A stretch of DNA of 64,000 nt from contig NZ_BMPD01000001.1 of the NCBI RefSeq assembly GCF_014647415.1, positions 620,001-684,000 of the forward strand, read 5' to 3'. Each line of letters starts with the position of its first letter. Position 1 is the first letter of the stretch. The notes under the pieces were generated by a model. That model was not told the DNA's origin. It did not search any database and was given only the letters and a program-made list of their open reading frames with translations. Positions 1 through 8,202 of this stretch are shown here, piece by piece. This DNA comes from Haloarcula sebkhae (lineage in GTDB: Archaea > Halobacteriota > Halobacteria > Halobacteriales > Haloarculaceae). The translations under genes were made by a program, and so were the position numbers.

Positions 1-533
1 TTAACCTCGTCGTCAACGTATCGATACACTAGCCACAAGAAGAAATCTGAGTCAAAATCAAGTTCTTCCGTTTTGACCTCCTCACCCAGTGAGGAATTAA
101 CTCGTGAGAGCGTTTTTTCGACTTTATCCTTAGAGCCTTGAACCAGAAGGTAGTCGGGGAAATCCCAGTAGACGTACGCATTGCTCGTGTTTCTTAGCCA
201 TGCAGAGGTCGTGTTGCCATCATTATCGACGAATTCTCTGTTTTCTGAACCTTCGTAGTTTTCCCAGACATACTCTTTGTCTATAAGATCCGACGCTAGA
301 TTTTCCAAGTCACTCTCTAGTACGTATCCTTGTCCATTGACGAGACTAGATAGGTCAAGGTCGCGAAACCCTTTCTTTTCGTCATGTGGGTTTCCACGAC
401 TGAATTCGCGTAGATCGCTCAATAGTTCCTCACGCATATCTTCAGGGTCGTCATGGTTAACGACCGTTCGACGTAGGCCATTGAATACAAGTCGACCGCT
501 ATAATCGAAGTCCGGCCTCTCGTCCTCTGCCAT
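1..533 (-). CDS. Hypothetical acidic protein, 3' end outside window
   Basis: An open frame runs leftward from an ATG at 533 and is still open at base 1, giving 177 codons, so the C-terminus is missing. The protein begins MAEDERPDFDYSG and is acidic and soluble-looking, with no signal peptide or membrane segment. I do not recognise a domain. A TATA-like box at 562-569 lies 29-36 nt upstream of the ATG, which fits a near-leaderless transcript. The gene is clearly AT-richer than the chromosomal genes in the window, with many TTT, AAA, GAT and CTA codons. It lies just downstream of another AT-rich unknown gene in the same orientation. It is probably cargo of the integrated element; no function is proposed. 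Confidence 0.7.
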   Translation of the reverse strand, partial: MAEDERPDFDYSGRLVFNGLRRTVVNHDDPEDMREELLSDLREFSRGNPHDEKKGFRDLDLSSLVNGQGYVLESDLENLASDLIDKEYVWENYEGSENREFVDNDGNTTSAWLRNTSNAYVYWDFPDYLLVQGSKDKVEKTLSRVNSSLGEEVKTEELDFDSDFFLWLVYRYVDDEV

Positions 534-552
534 GTATTATAAATTTGGTGTG

Positions 553-578
553 GTAGACAAGTATAAAAAGCTGTCTAC
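553..578 (-). promoter_or_regulatory. TATA box inside a 7-bp inverted repeat
   Basis: The arms GTAGACA (553-559) and TGTCTAC (572-578) are exact complements and enclose an AT-rich core, gtataaaaag at 561-570, that reads as a TATA box for the leftward gene starting at 533. A dyad placed directly over the TATA box would suit a repressor operator. It lies only 13 bases beyond the 3' end of the preceding gene (stop at 591), so a weak terminator hairpin is the alternative. Confidence 0.45.
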
Positions 579-590
579 AATTATGACGCT

Positions 591-1262
591 TCAGTCAAGA
601 TGATGAATAACATTATTCAGAATATAGTCAGCAAATTCTTCGGAAGAAAAGTCACTCGGCTGATATACTTCGATATAGCCCGACTCAGCCGCGGTCATTT
701 TGATTTTGCTCGTCTCGTCTTTGATTTGTAGACCTATTTGGTTGAGCTGACAATCTCCAACAACCTCTCCAAAGTCAGAATCGTCAAAAACTTGATCACC
801 ATGAATAACTCCATTTTCTGCCTTCCCACTTTTGCCGTAGAAACCTGCTTTCCAAGGGTCTGCATTCTCTTGCTCTAACAGATAGCCTCTTAAATCAAAT
901 TCAGACTCGATGACAGTAGCGCTAGGATGCTGGCTTGCAATGAGATCAAAAACGAAAACCCCAGAGCTGTCACCAGCGACAACAAACTCGCCAGGACACG
1001 AGAGAAACCGAGTGTATTTGGTGACTTTTGTAGGCGTTTGTTTTTGTGTGATCTCTCCATCAGAGATGTCGACCTGCTCTCGTTCTTCTATTGTTTCAAC
1101 TGCAGCACGCCCCTCATAAAGAGGAATACCCTGATCAGTTTTTAATTCTCTCTGTACCTCGATACACTGATGTAAGTTCTCGTCCCCCTGGTCAATTATT
1201 CGATCCATATCTGAGATCTTGTCGAAATTACCTTTCACCACGCCCAATTTTCCAGCTTTCAT
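591..1262 (-). CDS. Hypothetical protein, AT-rich cargo gene
   Basis: The gene encodes 223 residues from an ATG at 1262, beginning MKAGKLGVVKG. A TTG five codons earlier at 1277 also opens the frame. The ATG is preferred because a TATA-like stretch at 1287-1297 sits 25-35 nt upstream, the usual spacing for leaderless haloarchaeal mRNAs. The protein has no membrane segment or signal peptide and no motif that I recognise. Its middle (about residues 80-130) alternates short hydrophobic stretches that look like beta strands. Base composition is unlike the chromosomal genes nearby. It probably forms a pair with the partial gene at 1-533, separated by 57 nt in the same direction. Function unknown. 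Confidence 0.6.
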   Translation of the reverse strand: MKAGKLGVVKGNFDKISDMDRIIDQGDENLHQCIEVQRELKTDQGIPLYEGRAAVETIEEREQVDISDGEITQKQTPTKVTKYTRFLSCPGEFVVAGDSSGVFVFDLIASQHPSATVIESEFDLRGYLLEQENADPWKAGFYGKSGKAENGVIHGDQVFDDSDFGEVVGDCQLNQIGLQIKDETSKIKMTAAESGYIEVYQPSDFSSEEFADYILNNVIHHLD

Positions 1263-1286
1263 AGTGCAGGGAACCAATCGACGGAT

Positions 1287-1297
1287 AGTAATAATAC
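1287..1297 (-). promoter_or_regulatory. TATA-like box for the 591-1262 gene
   Basis: The leftward strand reads GTATTATTACT here, about 25-35 nt before the ATG at 1262. It is an archaeal TATA-like element in otherwise mixed sequence. Confidence 0.4.
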
Positions 1298-1377
1298 GGT
1301 TGATTCCTGATTCTACTGAGGACCGATCTGATTACTACCATGACTCATTATAGATCTGCTTATGAAGTATCTGAGCT

Positions 1378-1635
1378 TCACCGCCATCTGCTCTCGACAC
1401 TCGTCCGATACCGCAACCTAAGGACACTAGTGTTGAACCGCTGAATCGTACCGGGGTCCAACTCTTCACGCGCATTCTGAATATTCTCCTCACTCTCGAT
1501 CAAGTGCGTCAGCGCCGCGTCCAATACGTCAGACATCGGCGGATCATCGTGTTGGTCACTCGCGACAATCGCACTCGCCTTATCCAGTAGTCGCTGCCGT
1601 TCGTCGGTGATCTTGAGACTGGTGCGTCGAGTCAT
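1378..1635 (-). CDS. Small ribbon-helix-helix-like protein
   Basis: This 85-residue protein starts MTRRTSLKITDERQ and continues with a helical stretch ending in a conserved-looking LDAALTHLIES segment. An N-terminal beta strand (TSLKIT) followed by two helices resembles ribbon-helix-helix DNA-binding proteins, which are common in haloarchaeal plasmids and viruses. The C-terminal tail is Arg-rich (LRLRYRTSVESRWR). It lies in the leftward regulatory and cargo side of the provirus. A role as a transcription regulator is inferred from fold resemblance only. Confidence 0.6.
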   Translation of the reverse strand: MTRRTSLKITDERQRLLDKASAIVASDQHDDPPMSDVLDAALTHLIESEENIQNAREELDPGTIQRFNTSVLRLRYRTSVESRWR

Positions 1636-1858
1636 GGTTTAAACTGGTGTATGTACCGGGGGTTGATTCGCGTCGTTCTGGAGTGAGTGACAGGGTGGTT
1701 CTTCATAAACTGGGGTCGGGCCGTCGACGTGATTGTGCCGAACCGCCACCGGGACCAGCTCGATTCTATGCACCCTATCCCGCGGCCCACAGCCCACAGG
1801 TGCATACATCGAGGATTGGCGTTACATCTGAGTCTAACCCCACGGGGTCGGGCTCGGA

Positions 1859-2041
1859 TCATGGGCTGACCAACTCTAATCGGTAGTCACCTTCGTCGTC
1901 CTGGTCAAGACTCTCGACCTTCGCCCAGTGGTTACCCACCAGCTCGCCATCCTCGTCGACGACACCGCGCTCGCGGAGATCGTCTATCGGTATCGAGACG
2001 GTCACACAGCCACCTGCCGGGGAGAGTTTTCGCATCTCCAT
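1859..2041 (-). CDS. AbrB-like small regulator
   Basis: The 60-residue protein begins MEMRKLSPAGGCVTVSIP. This fits the swapped-hairpin AbrB/SpoVT layout: a Lys/Arg-rich strand, a Gly turn, a strand with alternating hydrophobics, then a short helix (IDDLRERGVVDEDG). Such proteins act as dimeric DNA-binding regulators and are typical of haloarchaeal viruses and plasmids, where databases label similar ones as DUF8053-like (recalled, not searched). The gene diverges from the virion operon, and the 120-bp region between them contains a large dyad, so it is a good candidate for the regulator of the virion promoter. A TATA-like TTTTAGTA lies about 25-35 nt upstream of its ATG. Confidence 0.65.
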   Translation of the reverse strand: MEMRKLSPAGGCVTVSIPIDDLRERGVVDEDGELVGNHWAKVESLDQDDEGDYRLELVSP

Positions 2042-2595
<554 letters not shown>

Positions 2596-2601
2596 CCAAC
2601 C

Positions 2602-2832
2602 ATGGACCGCATACTCAGCTATGGGCTTGTGGGCACTATCGGCGTCTCTGCTTCCACGATTGCCTCGGCTATCGTCGGTGATCCCTTCCCCGTCGTCGTT
2701 CCGGCCATCGTCGCGGCCGGCGTCATCGGAGCGCACCACGTCAAAGAGCGAGACACCACGACTGGTGCTGACGATCAAGACGTTCGCACCAGCGTTGAAC
2801 AGGTCGAAACCGACGGAGGGCGCGAACAGTGA
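2602..2832 (+). CDS. Small membrane protein of virion operon
   Basis: The 76-residue protein has two hydrophobic stretches (about residues 5-24 and 28-45) and then a charged, hydrophilic tail rich in Asp, Glu and Thr. It starts 6 nt after the VP3-like gene and its TGA overlaps the GTG start of the spike gene (GTGA at 2829-2832), so translation is likely coupled. Small membrane proteins at this position occur in some pleolipovirus-like elements. I do not recognise a specific family. It may be a minor virion or assembly protein. Confidence 0.65.
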   Translation: MDRILSYGLVGTIGVSASTIASAIVGDPFPVVVPAIVAAGVIGAHHVKERDTTTGADDQDVRTSVEQVETDGGREQ

Positions 2833-4664
2833 CCCGCGCTCGTTCGGTCCTGTTCGCCGCGCTCATTGTCTGTTCTGCCATCATCGGGGCCGCCGGGCCC
2901 GCACTTGCACAGTCGACGGAGACGGCCACCGATAGCGGACCGGTGACGAAAACCTTCGAGACAGGCCCGCACAAGGTCAAGATTGACCTCTTCGATGTAT
3001 CCTCAGAAACGACCATCACCGTGATTACGGACGAATCGCCAGTTGGCGACAACACGGCGATACTGAGAAAGACCGTCAGCGGCTCTCACAACAGCGCACA
3101 CTTTCGAAACGCTGGTGCGTATGAACAGTTCACCATCCGCGTCGAAGGCGCTGATGGGCCGGTGTCCATGTCGAAGGGCGGCGTCACGGACGCGTGGAAA
3201 CCCGGTGATGACGGCAAATTCCTCGGAGACACGGGAGGAGACCCCGGTTTCAACTACGAATTGAGCGAGCAGATCGGGGAGACGATGATGCCGTCCATTG
3301 TCCAACTCGACAGAACCGGACTGCCCGGAGAAACAACAGTCAACACGACCAACACGGACGCCGAGCAAATCGAGCTTGACGTCTACCAGTCTGCGTTGAC
3401 TCTGGAAACCGGGCACTCGCTCTATCATGACTCTATCGACAACAACCTAAACGACGCTCAGACAGTCGCCTTAATTAAGGGTAAAAACGCTTACATCCAG
3501 TCACTCAATAACGGCTCCACAAAGGCTGTTGCCAAGACTGAGGCCCATAGAGCCATTAATGAGTATTATGCGAGGATGCAGGTTAATCTGATCGCTCGCT
3601 GGGATACGTCGGTGTCGACCATCCATCATCTTAACTCGACTGTTGTCAATGAGTCTGGAGTTAGTGGGGATGTTGTTTCGATTCCTCTTGAGGATGTTAA
3701 CGACGGTGACGTGTCCGATATGATCGGAATAAAGATGAGTGGCGTTGGGACAACCTCTGTTCCGCTCGTTAACGGGACGAGTGCGACCGCCATGACTCTC
3801 AAAGCCCAGGGAGGCGACTCCGCTGGAGGTTATGGTTATGTCTCCACTATCGGCCCCACAGATGGGGTAACAGAGGTTGCCCGCTTCGAGAGCAACATAA
3901 ATGGCAATGATCCGGCGTTTGACGCCACTGCCACCCGCATTACTGTTGACTCTCCACCATCCGGTGATGGTCGCATTGATGCAATGCGATTTAACCAGAC
4001 AAGTGCGGCCTTCAACGAGATCGAGACTCAGCACAGTGCGGCGCTGGCTCAGATAGACACAGTAATCAATGGCACATATGATTCCTATCAGCGAGGAGAG
4101 ATCAACAATAGCGACCTCGTTGATCCGTATGTGTTGGCCAACCAGCAGTCGGCAGGTGACGACTTTCAGGGTTGGGCCGCCAGTCAACTCACTCTCATGG
4201 GCACCAACTCTCCGGAGAACTTCGACCAAATCGGGAGCTTTGAAATCTCTAACGACGGCTCAGAGTACGAGGGAGTGCTGTTTAGTCAGACAAACCCTGC
4301 CAGCGGGCAATTTGAGTCTGGCAACTCCTACAATGCAAGCACTCTACGCGGCACTCAGTACGTCGTTACCTCTGATCGCATTGTCGAGCTACACGGTGGG
4401 TTTAGCATCGGCAATATCACCGACTCAAGCGGCGAACAGGTTCAGAACGTCACAATTGAGAAAACCACCTACAAGACGACGAACGTCACCGAACTCAAAC
4501 AGCAGTACGAGGATCTTGCCTACAAACGCGCACAGATTGAAGCCCGCGAGAAGGCACTGAAACAATCCGCTGGCGGTGGCTTGCTCGGTGGCGGCAGTGT
4601 TCCACCTGTCGTGGCGCTGGCTGTCATCGGCACGTTACTGGCTATCGTCGTACTCCAGAACTAA
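2829..4664 (+). CDS. Pleolipovirus-like spike protein
   Basis: The 611-residue product has an N-terminal signal peptide (hydrophobic core about residues 7-26, AQS cleavage site), a long Ser/Thr/Asn-rich exported domain with many N-glycosylation sequons, a predicted coiled coil (about 550-580), a Gly-rich linker and one C-terminal membrane anchor (PPVVALAVIGTLLAIVVLQN). This is the layout of the VP4/VP5 spike that binds and fuses with the host envelope in pleolipoviruses. The GTG start overlaps the preceding stop. Codons in the middle of the gene (about 3,380-4,230) are more AT-ended than at its ends, hinting at recombination in the host-recognition part. The spike assignment is strong on architecture and context. 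Confidence 0.8.
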   Translation: MTRARSVLFAALIVCSAIIGAAGPALAQSTETATDSGPVTKTFETGPHKVKIDLFDVSSETTITVITDESPVGDNTAILRKTVSGSHNSAHFRNAGAYEQFTIRVEGADGPVSMSKGGVTDAWKPGDDGKFLGDTGGDPGFNYELSEQIGETMMPSIVQLDRTGLPGETTVNTTNTDAEQIELDVYQSALTLETGHSLYHDSIDNNLNDAQTVALIKGKNAYIQSLNNGSTKAVAKTEAHRAINEYYARMQVNLIARWDTSVSTIHHLNSTVVNESGVSGDVVSIPLEDVNDGDVSDMIGIKMSGVGTTSVPLVNGTSATAMTLKAQGGDSAGGYGYVSTIGPTDGVTEVARFESNINGNDPAFDATATRITVDSPPSGDGRIDAMRFNQTSAAFNEIETQHSAALAQIDTVINGTYDSYQRGEINNSDLVDPYVLANQQSAGDDFQGWAASQLTLMGTNSPENFDQIGSFEISNDGSEYEGVLFSQTNPASGQFESGNSYNASTLRGTQYVVTSDRIVELHGGFSIGNITDSSGEQVQNVTIEKTTYKTTNVTELKQQYEDLAYKRAQIEAREKALKQSAGGGLLGGGSVPPVVALAVIGTLLAIVVLQN

Positions 4665-4670
4665 CCACCC

Positions 4671-5222
4671 ATGCGCTCACTTTTCTTCGCCGCGCTGCTC
4701 GTGGTCAGCCTCGGCTGCGTCAGCGCCCCGACCGCCGCACAGTCCGCGGGCAATCTCCCCGCCGAAACATCCGGCCCACAGCCCACAGCCAACGCCACCG
4801 AAACCACCCGTATCGACGGACAGACAGAGATCATCGCCTCGGAGTACCTGCCGAACGAGAGTATCGCTCGCATCACGCTCCGGTCGAGCGCGGTCCAGAC
4901 CGTGACGATCTCTGACGCCGGCCGCTTCCAAGAAGGCGGGAAGATTCCCGTCCGCACGGTCGCCATGCACTCGGACGACACTGCCACCATCGAGATTCCC
5001 GTCACTGAGAAGGACGGCTACATTGGTGTCGCCATTTCCACAGAGAACACGCCACTGTACGCCGAGATCGTACAACAGCCGTCCGGTGGTGGCCTGGATA
5101 TCCTACGTGCTCTTTCGTCGTTACAGGCATGGCTCGCTGGAGCAACTGTCGCGTTCATCTGGATGATCGTCGCCGGCTACAATGTAATCCGCGGCGAGAA
5201 CGGCCGTCCGGAGGTAGCATGA
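4671..5222 (+). CDS. Exported, membrane-anchored virion-operon protein (ORF6-like)
   Basis: The 183-residue protein has a signal peptide (MRSLFFAALLVVSLGCVSA, possibly a lipobox-like Cys at residue 16), a short exported region with an Ala/Thr/Pro-rich start, a central beta-rich domain, and a C-terminal membrane helix (about residues 150-172) followed by a short basic tail. It starts 6 nt after the spike gene and overlaps the next gene by an ATGA junction. In pleolipoviruses a conserved gene of similar size directly follows the spike gene. It may support spike assembly or be a minor envelope protein; the exact role is not established. Confidence 0.65.
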   Translation: MRSLFFAALLVVSLGCVSAPTAAQSAGNLPAETSGPQPTANATETTRIDGQTEIIASEYLPNESIARITLRSSAVQTVTISDAGRFQEGGKIPVRTVAMHSDDTATIEIPVTEKDGYIGVAISTENTPLYAEIVQQPSGGGLDILRALSSLQAWLAGATVAFIWMIVAGYNVIRGENGRPEVA

Positions 5223-6013
5223 AGCCCGCACCGACCTTCCAGAACAACCGCGACCGCCTTGTCTACCTGCTGGCTGAGTACAAACTACTCATCGGTGGGA
5301 TGTTCGTCGGTGCGGCCGTGCTGTTCGCCTACTACCAGCCACAGCTGCCGAGCCTCCCGACGTGGATTCCCGCTGTCGCCGTCGGCTGGCTGGTCCTGGC
5401 GATTCCTTGTTATCTCGTCGGGGCGAAGATCGCCCGCTGGCTCCGTCGCCGGAACTGGGTCGAAGTCCACCACGTCAACGCAATCGACGATACGACCGAG
5501 AAGTACTACGTCCCACCCGAACTCTGGCGCAAGAAAGAGATCGACGGCCCCGATCCATACCCAGTCAACGGCGGCAGTGCGTGGGCTGTCCGCGAGTACG
5601 AGTATCTGGAAGATATCGGCCAGCTCCGCGTCGAGGGCGTCTGGCTCGAAGGCTGTCAGGATACGCAGCTGATGACCAGCAAGAAGCAGATGCAAGATAT
5701 CCACGGCTGGCTCATCGACCGCGCCGAGGAACTGGCAGCGATTCGCGGCCGGTGGAGTCGTGGCAGCGTCGAACTACAGAAGAAACTCGTCACCGCTGAC
5801 GCCGAAGCCAACGAACGCGGCCAGATGATCCAGAAGACAGCAGCGAAAGAGACCTTCAGCGACCTCATCGAAGACGGCGAAGATCCCGAAGACGCGCCGA
5901 CCATCCACGACCTCACCGATGCGCCCGACCCAACAGCAGATGCTGCTGTGGGCTATGGGCAGGACGAACCGGCCAACGATCAACCGCAGGAGCCACGACT
6001 AAACGATGACTGA
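5219..6013 (+). CDS. Membrane protein of virion operon (ORF7-like)
   Basis: The 264-residue protein starts at the ATG overlapping the previous stop (ATGA, 5219-5222). An in-frame upstream start at 5129 would overlap the preceding gene by nearly 100 nt and is rejected. Two membrane helices lie at about residues 20-42 and 48-68. They are followed by a soluble cytoplasmic domain with an RRRNWVEVHHVNAIDDTTEKYY segment and a long, charged, probably coiled-coil stretch (about 150-215), ending in an acidic tail. Its place between the ORF6-like gene and the NTPase matches the conserved ORF7 of pleolipoviruses. Function unknown; assembly or scaffolding is plausible. Confidence 0.65.
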   Translation: MKPAPTFQNNRDRLVYLLAEYKLLIGGMFVGAAVLFAYYQPQLPSLPTWIPAVAVGWLVLAIPCYLVGAKIARWLRRRNWVEVHHVNAIDDTTEKYYVPPELWRKKEIDGPDPYPVNGGSAWAVREYEYLEDIGQLRVEGVWLEGCQDTQLMTSKKQMQDIHGWLIDRAEELAAIRGRWSRGSVELQKKLVTADAEANERGQMIQKTAAKETFSDLIEDGEDPEDAPTIHDLTDAPDPTADAAVGYGQDEPANDQPQEPRLNDD

Positions 6014-7181
6014 CGACGGTAACGACCTCTACACGCCTGCACAGTTCCGCGAGTATCAGGACGGCTACGGTCAACGTGATCCCGATGAGGTACACCAGCA
6101 CGCCGGAATCGTTCGCGATGAGAAGCTATCACGCTATCTCTCGATACTCGAAACCCACTACGATCCCCGACACTGCGACCGGCCCGGAAAGATGCCGGGA
6201 CAGGCCAAGGACCTCTCTCACGTTCGGGAGATCGTCCGCATCGAGGGAACCGAGACAGCACGGCGGGCCATGGCCAACGGCGATATGCAGTCACTCAAGC
6301 ACTTCACCGGGGACGCCGGCCAGCGGGCCGACATCTCGGGAATCAAGGCCATCGACCAGCTTCGCGCCCAGATGACCGGCCCCGCTCCAATGTTCTACGA
6401 GTGGGCCGAACCCGGAACTGGTAAATCCAATTTTGCCTGTCTACTCGGACAGCTCTGGAAGGAGCAGCATCCCCCGGATGCGCTCGTCGCCTCGAACATC
6501 CGTACACTCGAAGAAACCGACGAATGGACCGACTCGGACGGCGACCGTCGTGACGGCTGGCTCGCCAACTACGGCGAGCTGAACGAGTGGCTGAAACAGG
6601 ACGGCGACCCGATGCACAACGAGCAGGTCCCGAAGCTGTTCATATTCGACGAGGCCAGCAGCAACGCCGGTGGGAGTGGGTCGGACGGCTATGAGACGAA
6701 GACGAAACTTGGACCGCTCACGTACAAGATCCGGAAGTACGGTGGTTCACTCATCATCATCGGCCACGACGGCCGCGACGTACATCCGCTCGTTCGGGAA
6801 CTCGGCGTGTGCGTTCACAAGGAAGGGCTCAAAGAAGCGACGTTCTACGAAGACGTGCGGAACCGGAAGGGCGTCAACCCGATCTTCTCCGTATCTGGTA
6901 TCCCTGAGACGGACTGGCGGTATGACGACAAGGAACCGACTACGTGGTCCTGGTCGAGCGGCGAGGATGGCGGTGACGAGGTGGACCCGGCAGACCTCTC
7001 TCAAAAGCTTGCGATCTACACAGTCATTACAGCCAAGCAGTCTGAGCCGGACAGACCAAACCACGAGATTGCTGATTTCGTGCCGTACAGCGCCGAGTGG
7101 GTCCGTCAACGCTGGAACGAGTATCAGGACGACGGAAAGCACCGAAACGTGGTTGGTGAGGTGACGGAACTAACCGCATGA
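6006..7181 (+). CDS. VP8-like P-loop NTPase
   Basis: The 391-residue protein has a Walker A motif AEPGTGKS (about residues 134-141) and a Walker B-like KLFIFDEASS (about 213-222), followed by a sensor-like LIIIGHDGRD segment. The C-terminus ends with an HTH-like region (PYSAEWVRQRWNEYQDDG). NTPases of this kind close the conserved gene block of pleolipoviruses (VP8-like) and are thought to help genome handling or virion assembly. Its ATG lies inside the end of the previous gene (6006 against stop 6011-6013), so the operon is translationally coupled. It is the last gene before a region of strong hairpins. Confidence 0.75.
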   Translation: MTDDGNDLYTPAQFREYQDGYGQRDPDEVHQHAGIVRDEKLSRYLSILETHYDPRHCDRPGKMPGQAKDLSHVREIVRIEGTETARRAMANGDMQSLKHFTGDAGQRADISGIKAIDQLRAQMTGPAPMFYEWAEPGTGKSNFACLLGQLWKEQHPPDALVASNIRTLEETDEWTDSDGDRRDGWLANYGELNEWLKQDGDPMHNEQVPKLFIFDEASSNAGGSGSDGYETKTKLGPLTYKIRKYGGSLIIIGHDGRDVHPLVRELGVCVHKEGLKEATFYEDVRNRKGVNPIFSVSGIPETDWRYDDKEPTTWSWSSGEDGGDEVDPADLSQKLAIYTVITAKQSEPDRPNHEIADFVPYSAEWVRQRWNEYQDDGKHRNVVGEVTELTA

Positions 7182-7202
7182 CAGCGACAGGATTCGGACA
7201 AC

Positions 7203-7284
7203 CCAACAACAACCAACCCCCCGGCGTAGCCCTGTTGTTGGCCCATGGCGTGCGCTCGCGGTGCGAGCACGCGCGAGCCATGGG
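7203..7284. other. Two adjacent inverted repeats, origin or terminator candidate
   Basis: Two hairpins lie between the NTPase and nuclease-like genes. The first has exact 8-bp arms CCAACAAC (7203-7210) and GTTGTTGG (7234-7241) around a C-rich loop. The second starts one base later with arms CCCATGGC (7242-7249) and GCCATGGG (7277-7284), and contains an inner GCTCGC/GCGAGC hairpin. The pair could end the virion transcript. The size and complexity also suit a replication origin of a small circular viral genome. Confidence 0.5.
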
Positions 7285-7310
7285 CAACGGCCGCGAACAG
7301 CCCGGAGGAG

Positions 7311-7322
7311 TATCTATATATG
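7311..7322 (+). promoter_or_regulatory. TATA box for the nuclease-like gene
   Basis: The sequence tatctatatatg lies 20-31 nt upstream of the ATG at 7342. It follows a GGAGGAG stretch that is too far from the start to act as a ribosome site. The spacing fits a leaderless transcript. Confidence 0.5.
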
Positions 7323-7341
7323 ACGCACGTGAGGCACGAAG

Positions 7342-7731
7342 ATGAGTCGAAGCCACAAGGCCAATCACTACGGCACACTCGTCGAGCGCAAAGCCGCCGA
7401 GCGCTACGACCTCGAATTAGATCGGAGCAGTTGGCATGATGCGAAGCGGCCAGACGGGACGCCGGTTGAAATCAAAGCCGCGATGTACCGCCACGCAAAT
7501 GGACAGCCCGGTACGTTCAAGCTCTACGACCAGTACCACGAGAAGCTACGGTATGCGAATGGATGGTACGTGTTCGGCGTGTACCGAGTTCGTGGGCGAG
7601 GCGTGGAGGTAATAGAGTGGGAGATGCGTCACTCGTCGCGGTTACCACGTCTCGAATGGCATGGAGGTGGTACTCATCGGAATGCATCACAGGCAAAGAT
7701 CAAAATCGGCAATCTATTTAGTATAGTCTGA
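7342..7731 (+). CDS. PD-(D/E)XK nuclease-like protein
   Basis: The 129-residue basic protein carries an ordered set of likely catalytic residues: E15 and E20 in the first helix, D33 in a WHDAKRPDG loop, and E43-x-K45 in the strand PVEIKAAM. This is the signature of the restriction-endonuclease/Holliday-resolvase fold. It has its own TATA box, so it is expressed separately from the virion operon. Similar small nuclease-like proteins occur in pleolipovirus-type elements (recalled). It could resolve replication intermediates or attack competing DNA. Its TGA abuts the stop codon of the opposing gene (7729-7731 against 7732-7734), leaving no intergenic space. Confidence 0.65.
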   Translation: MSRSHKANHYGTLVERKAAERYDLELDRSSWHDAKRPDGTPVEIKAAMYRHANGQPGTFKLYDQYHEKLRYANGWYVFGVYRVRGRGVEVIEWEMRHSSRLPRLEWHGGGTHRNASQAKIKIGNLFSIV

Positions 7732-8202
7732 TCATACATCGACCAATTCGTTTGTACCCCAAGTAGAAGAGAACCTTTTCAAGATATTCAGAATAATATG
7801 GATCGATAATATGCTAATCAAGAACGTAGCGAGCAGTATTTTTGGCCGCGATATAGTTATAAACCCGCCTATAAAAGTGAATATTGGCGACATATACAAG
7901 AACAAATGCCTGTTTATCTGCATGAGTCGTTCTCTTTCATCAAACTCGCGGCTTTGGGCTATTTTTAGACCATCTTGTGTGAGCTTGATGTTGCAAAATT
8001 GACTTCCACTATTTTGCTCGATGGTTACTAGATCTTGCATTAGGAGCATCTTCCACCCAGTTTCAGCACCCTCACGGCTAAGATTTGTTTCTGAACAAAA
8101 TGGATGGTGTTCATCAAATACATTAGTAGTACAAACTATATGTCCGGAAGAATTGTAGATATACCTTAGTATTCTTGCCCAATTTGGTTCATCTAACGTC
8201 AT
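7732..8202 (-). CDS. Winged-helix protein with two membrane helices
   Basis: The 156-residue protein begins MTLDEPNWARILRYIYNSSG. Its N-terminal part (about residues 5-85) looks like a winged helix (ETGWKMLLMQDLVTIEQ followed by a beta wing and LTQDGLKIAQ). The C-terminal third has two closely spaced membrane helices (about 100-118 and 121-142). The gene is strikingly AT-rich compared with its neighbours. DNA-binding domains tethered to membranes appear in many haloarchaeal proviruses, but their function is not known. It is transcribed convergently to the nuclease-like gene. It could be a membrane-bound sensor-regulator or a superinfection-exclusion factor; both are guesses. Confidence 0.6.
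   Translation of the reverse strand: MTLDEPNWARILRYIYNSSGHIVCTTNVFDEHHPFCSETNLSREGAETGWKMLLMQDLVTIEQNSGSQFCNIKLTQDGLKIAQSREFDERERLMQINRHLFLYMSPIFTFIGGFITISRPKILLATFLISILSIHIILNILKRFSSTWGTNELVDV

Noticed and set aside
7203-7284. Insertion-sequence terminal repeats
   Set aside because: The inverted repeats are adjacent hairpins with no transposase between them.
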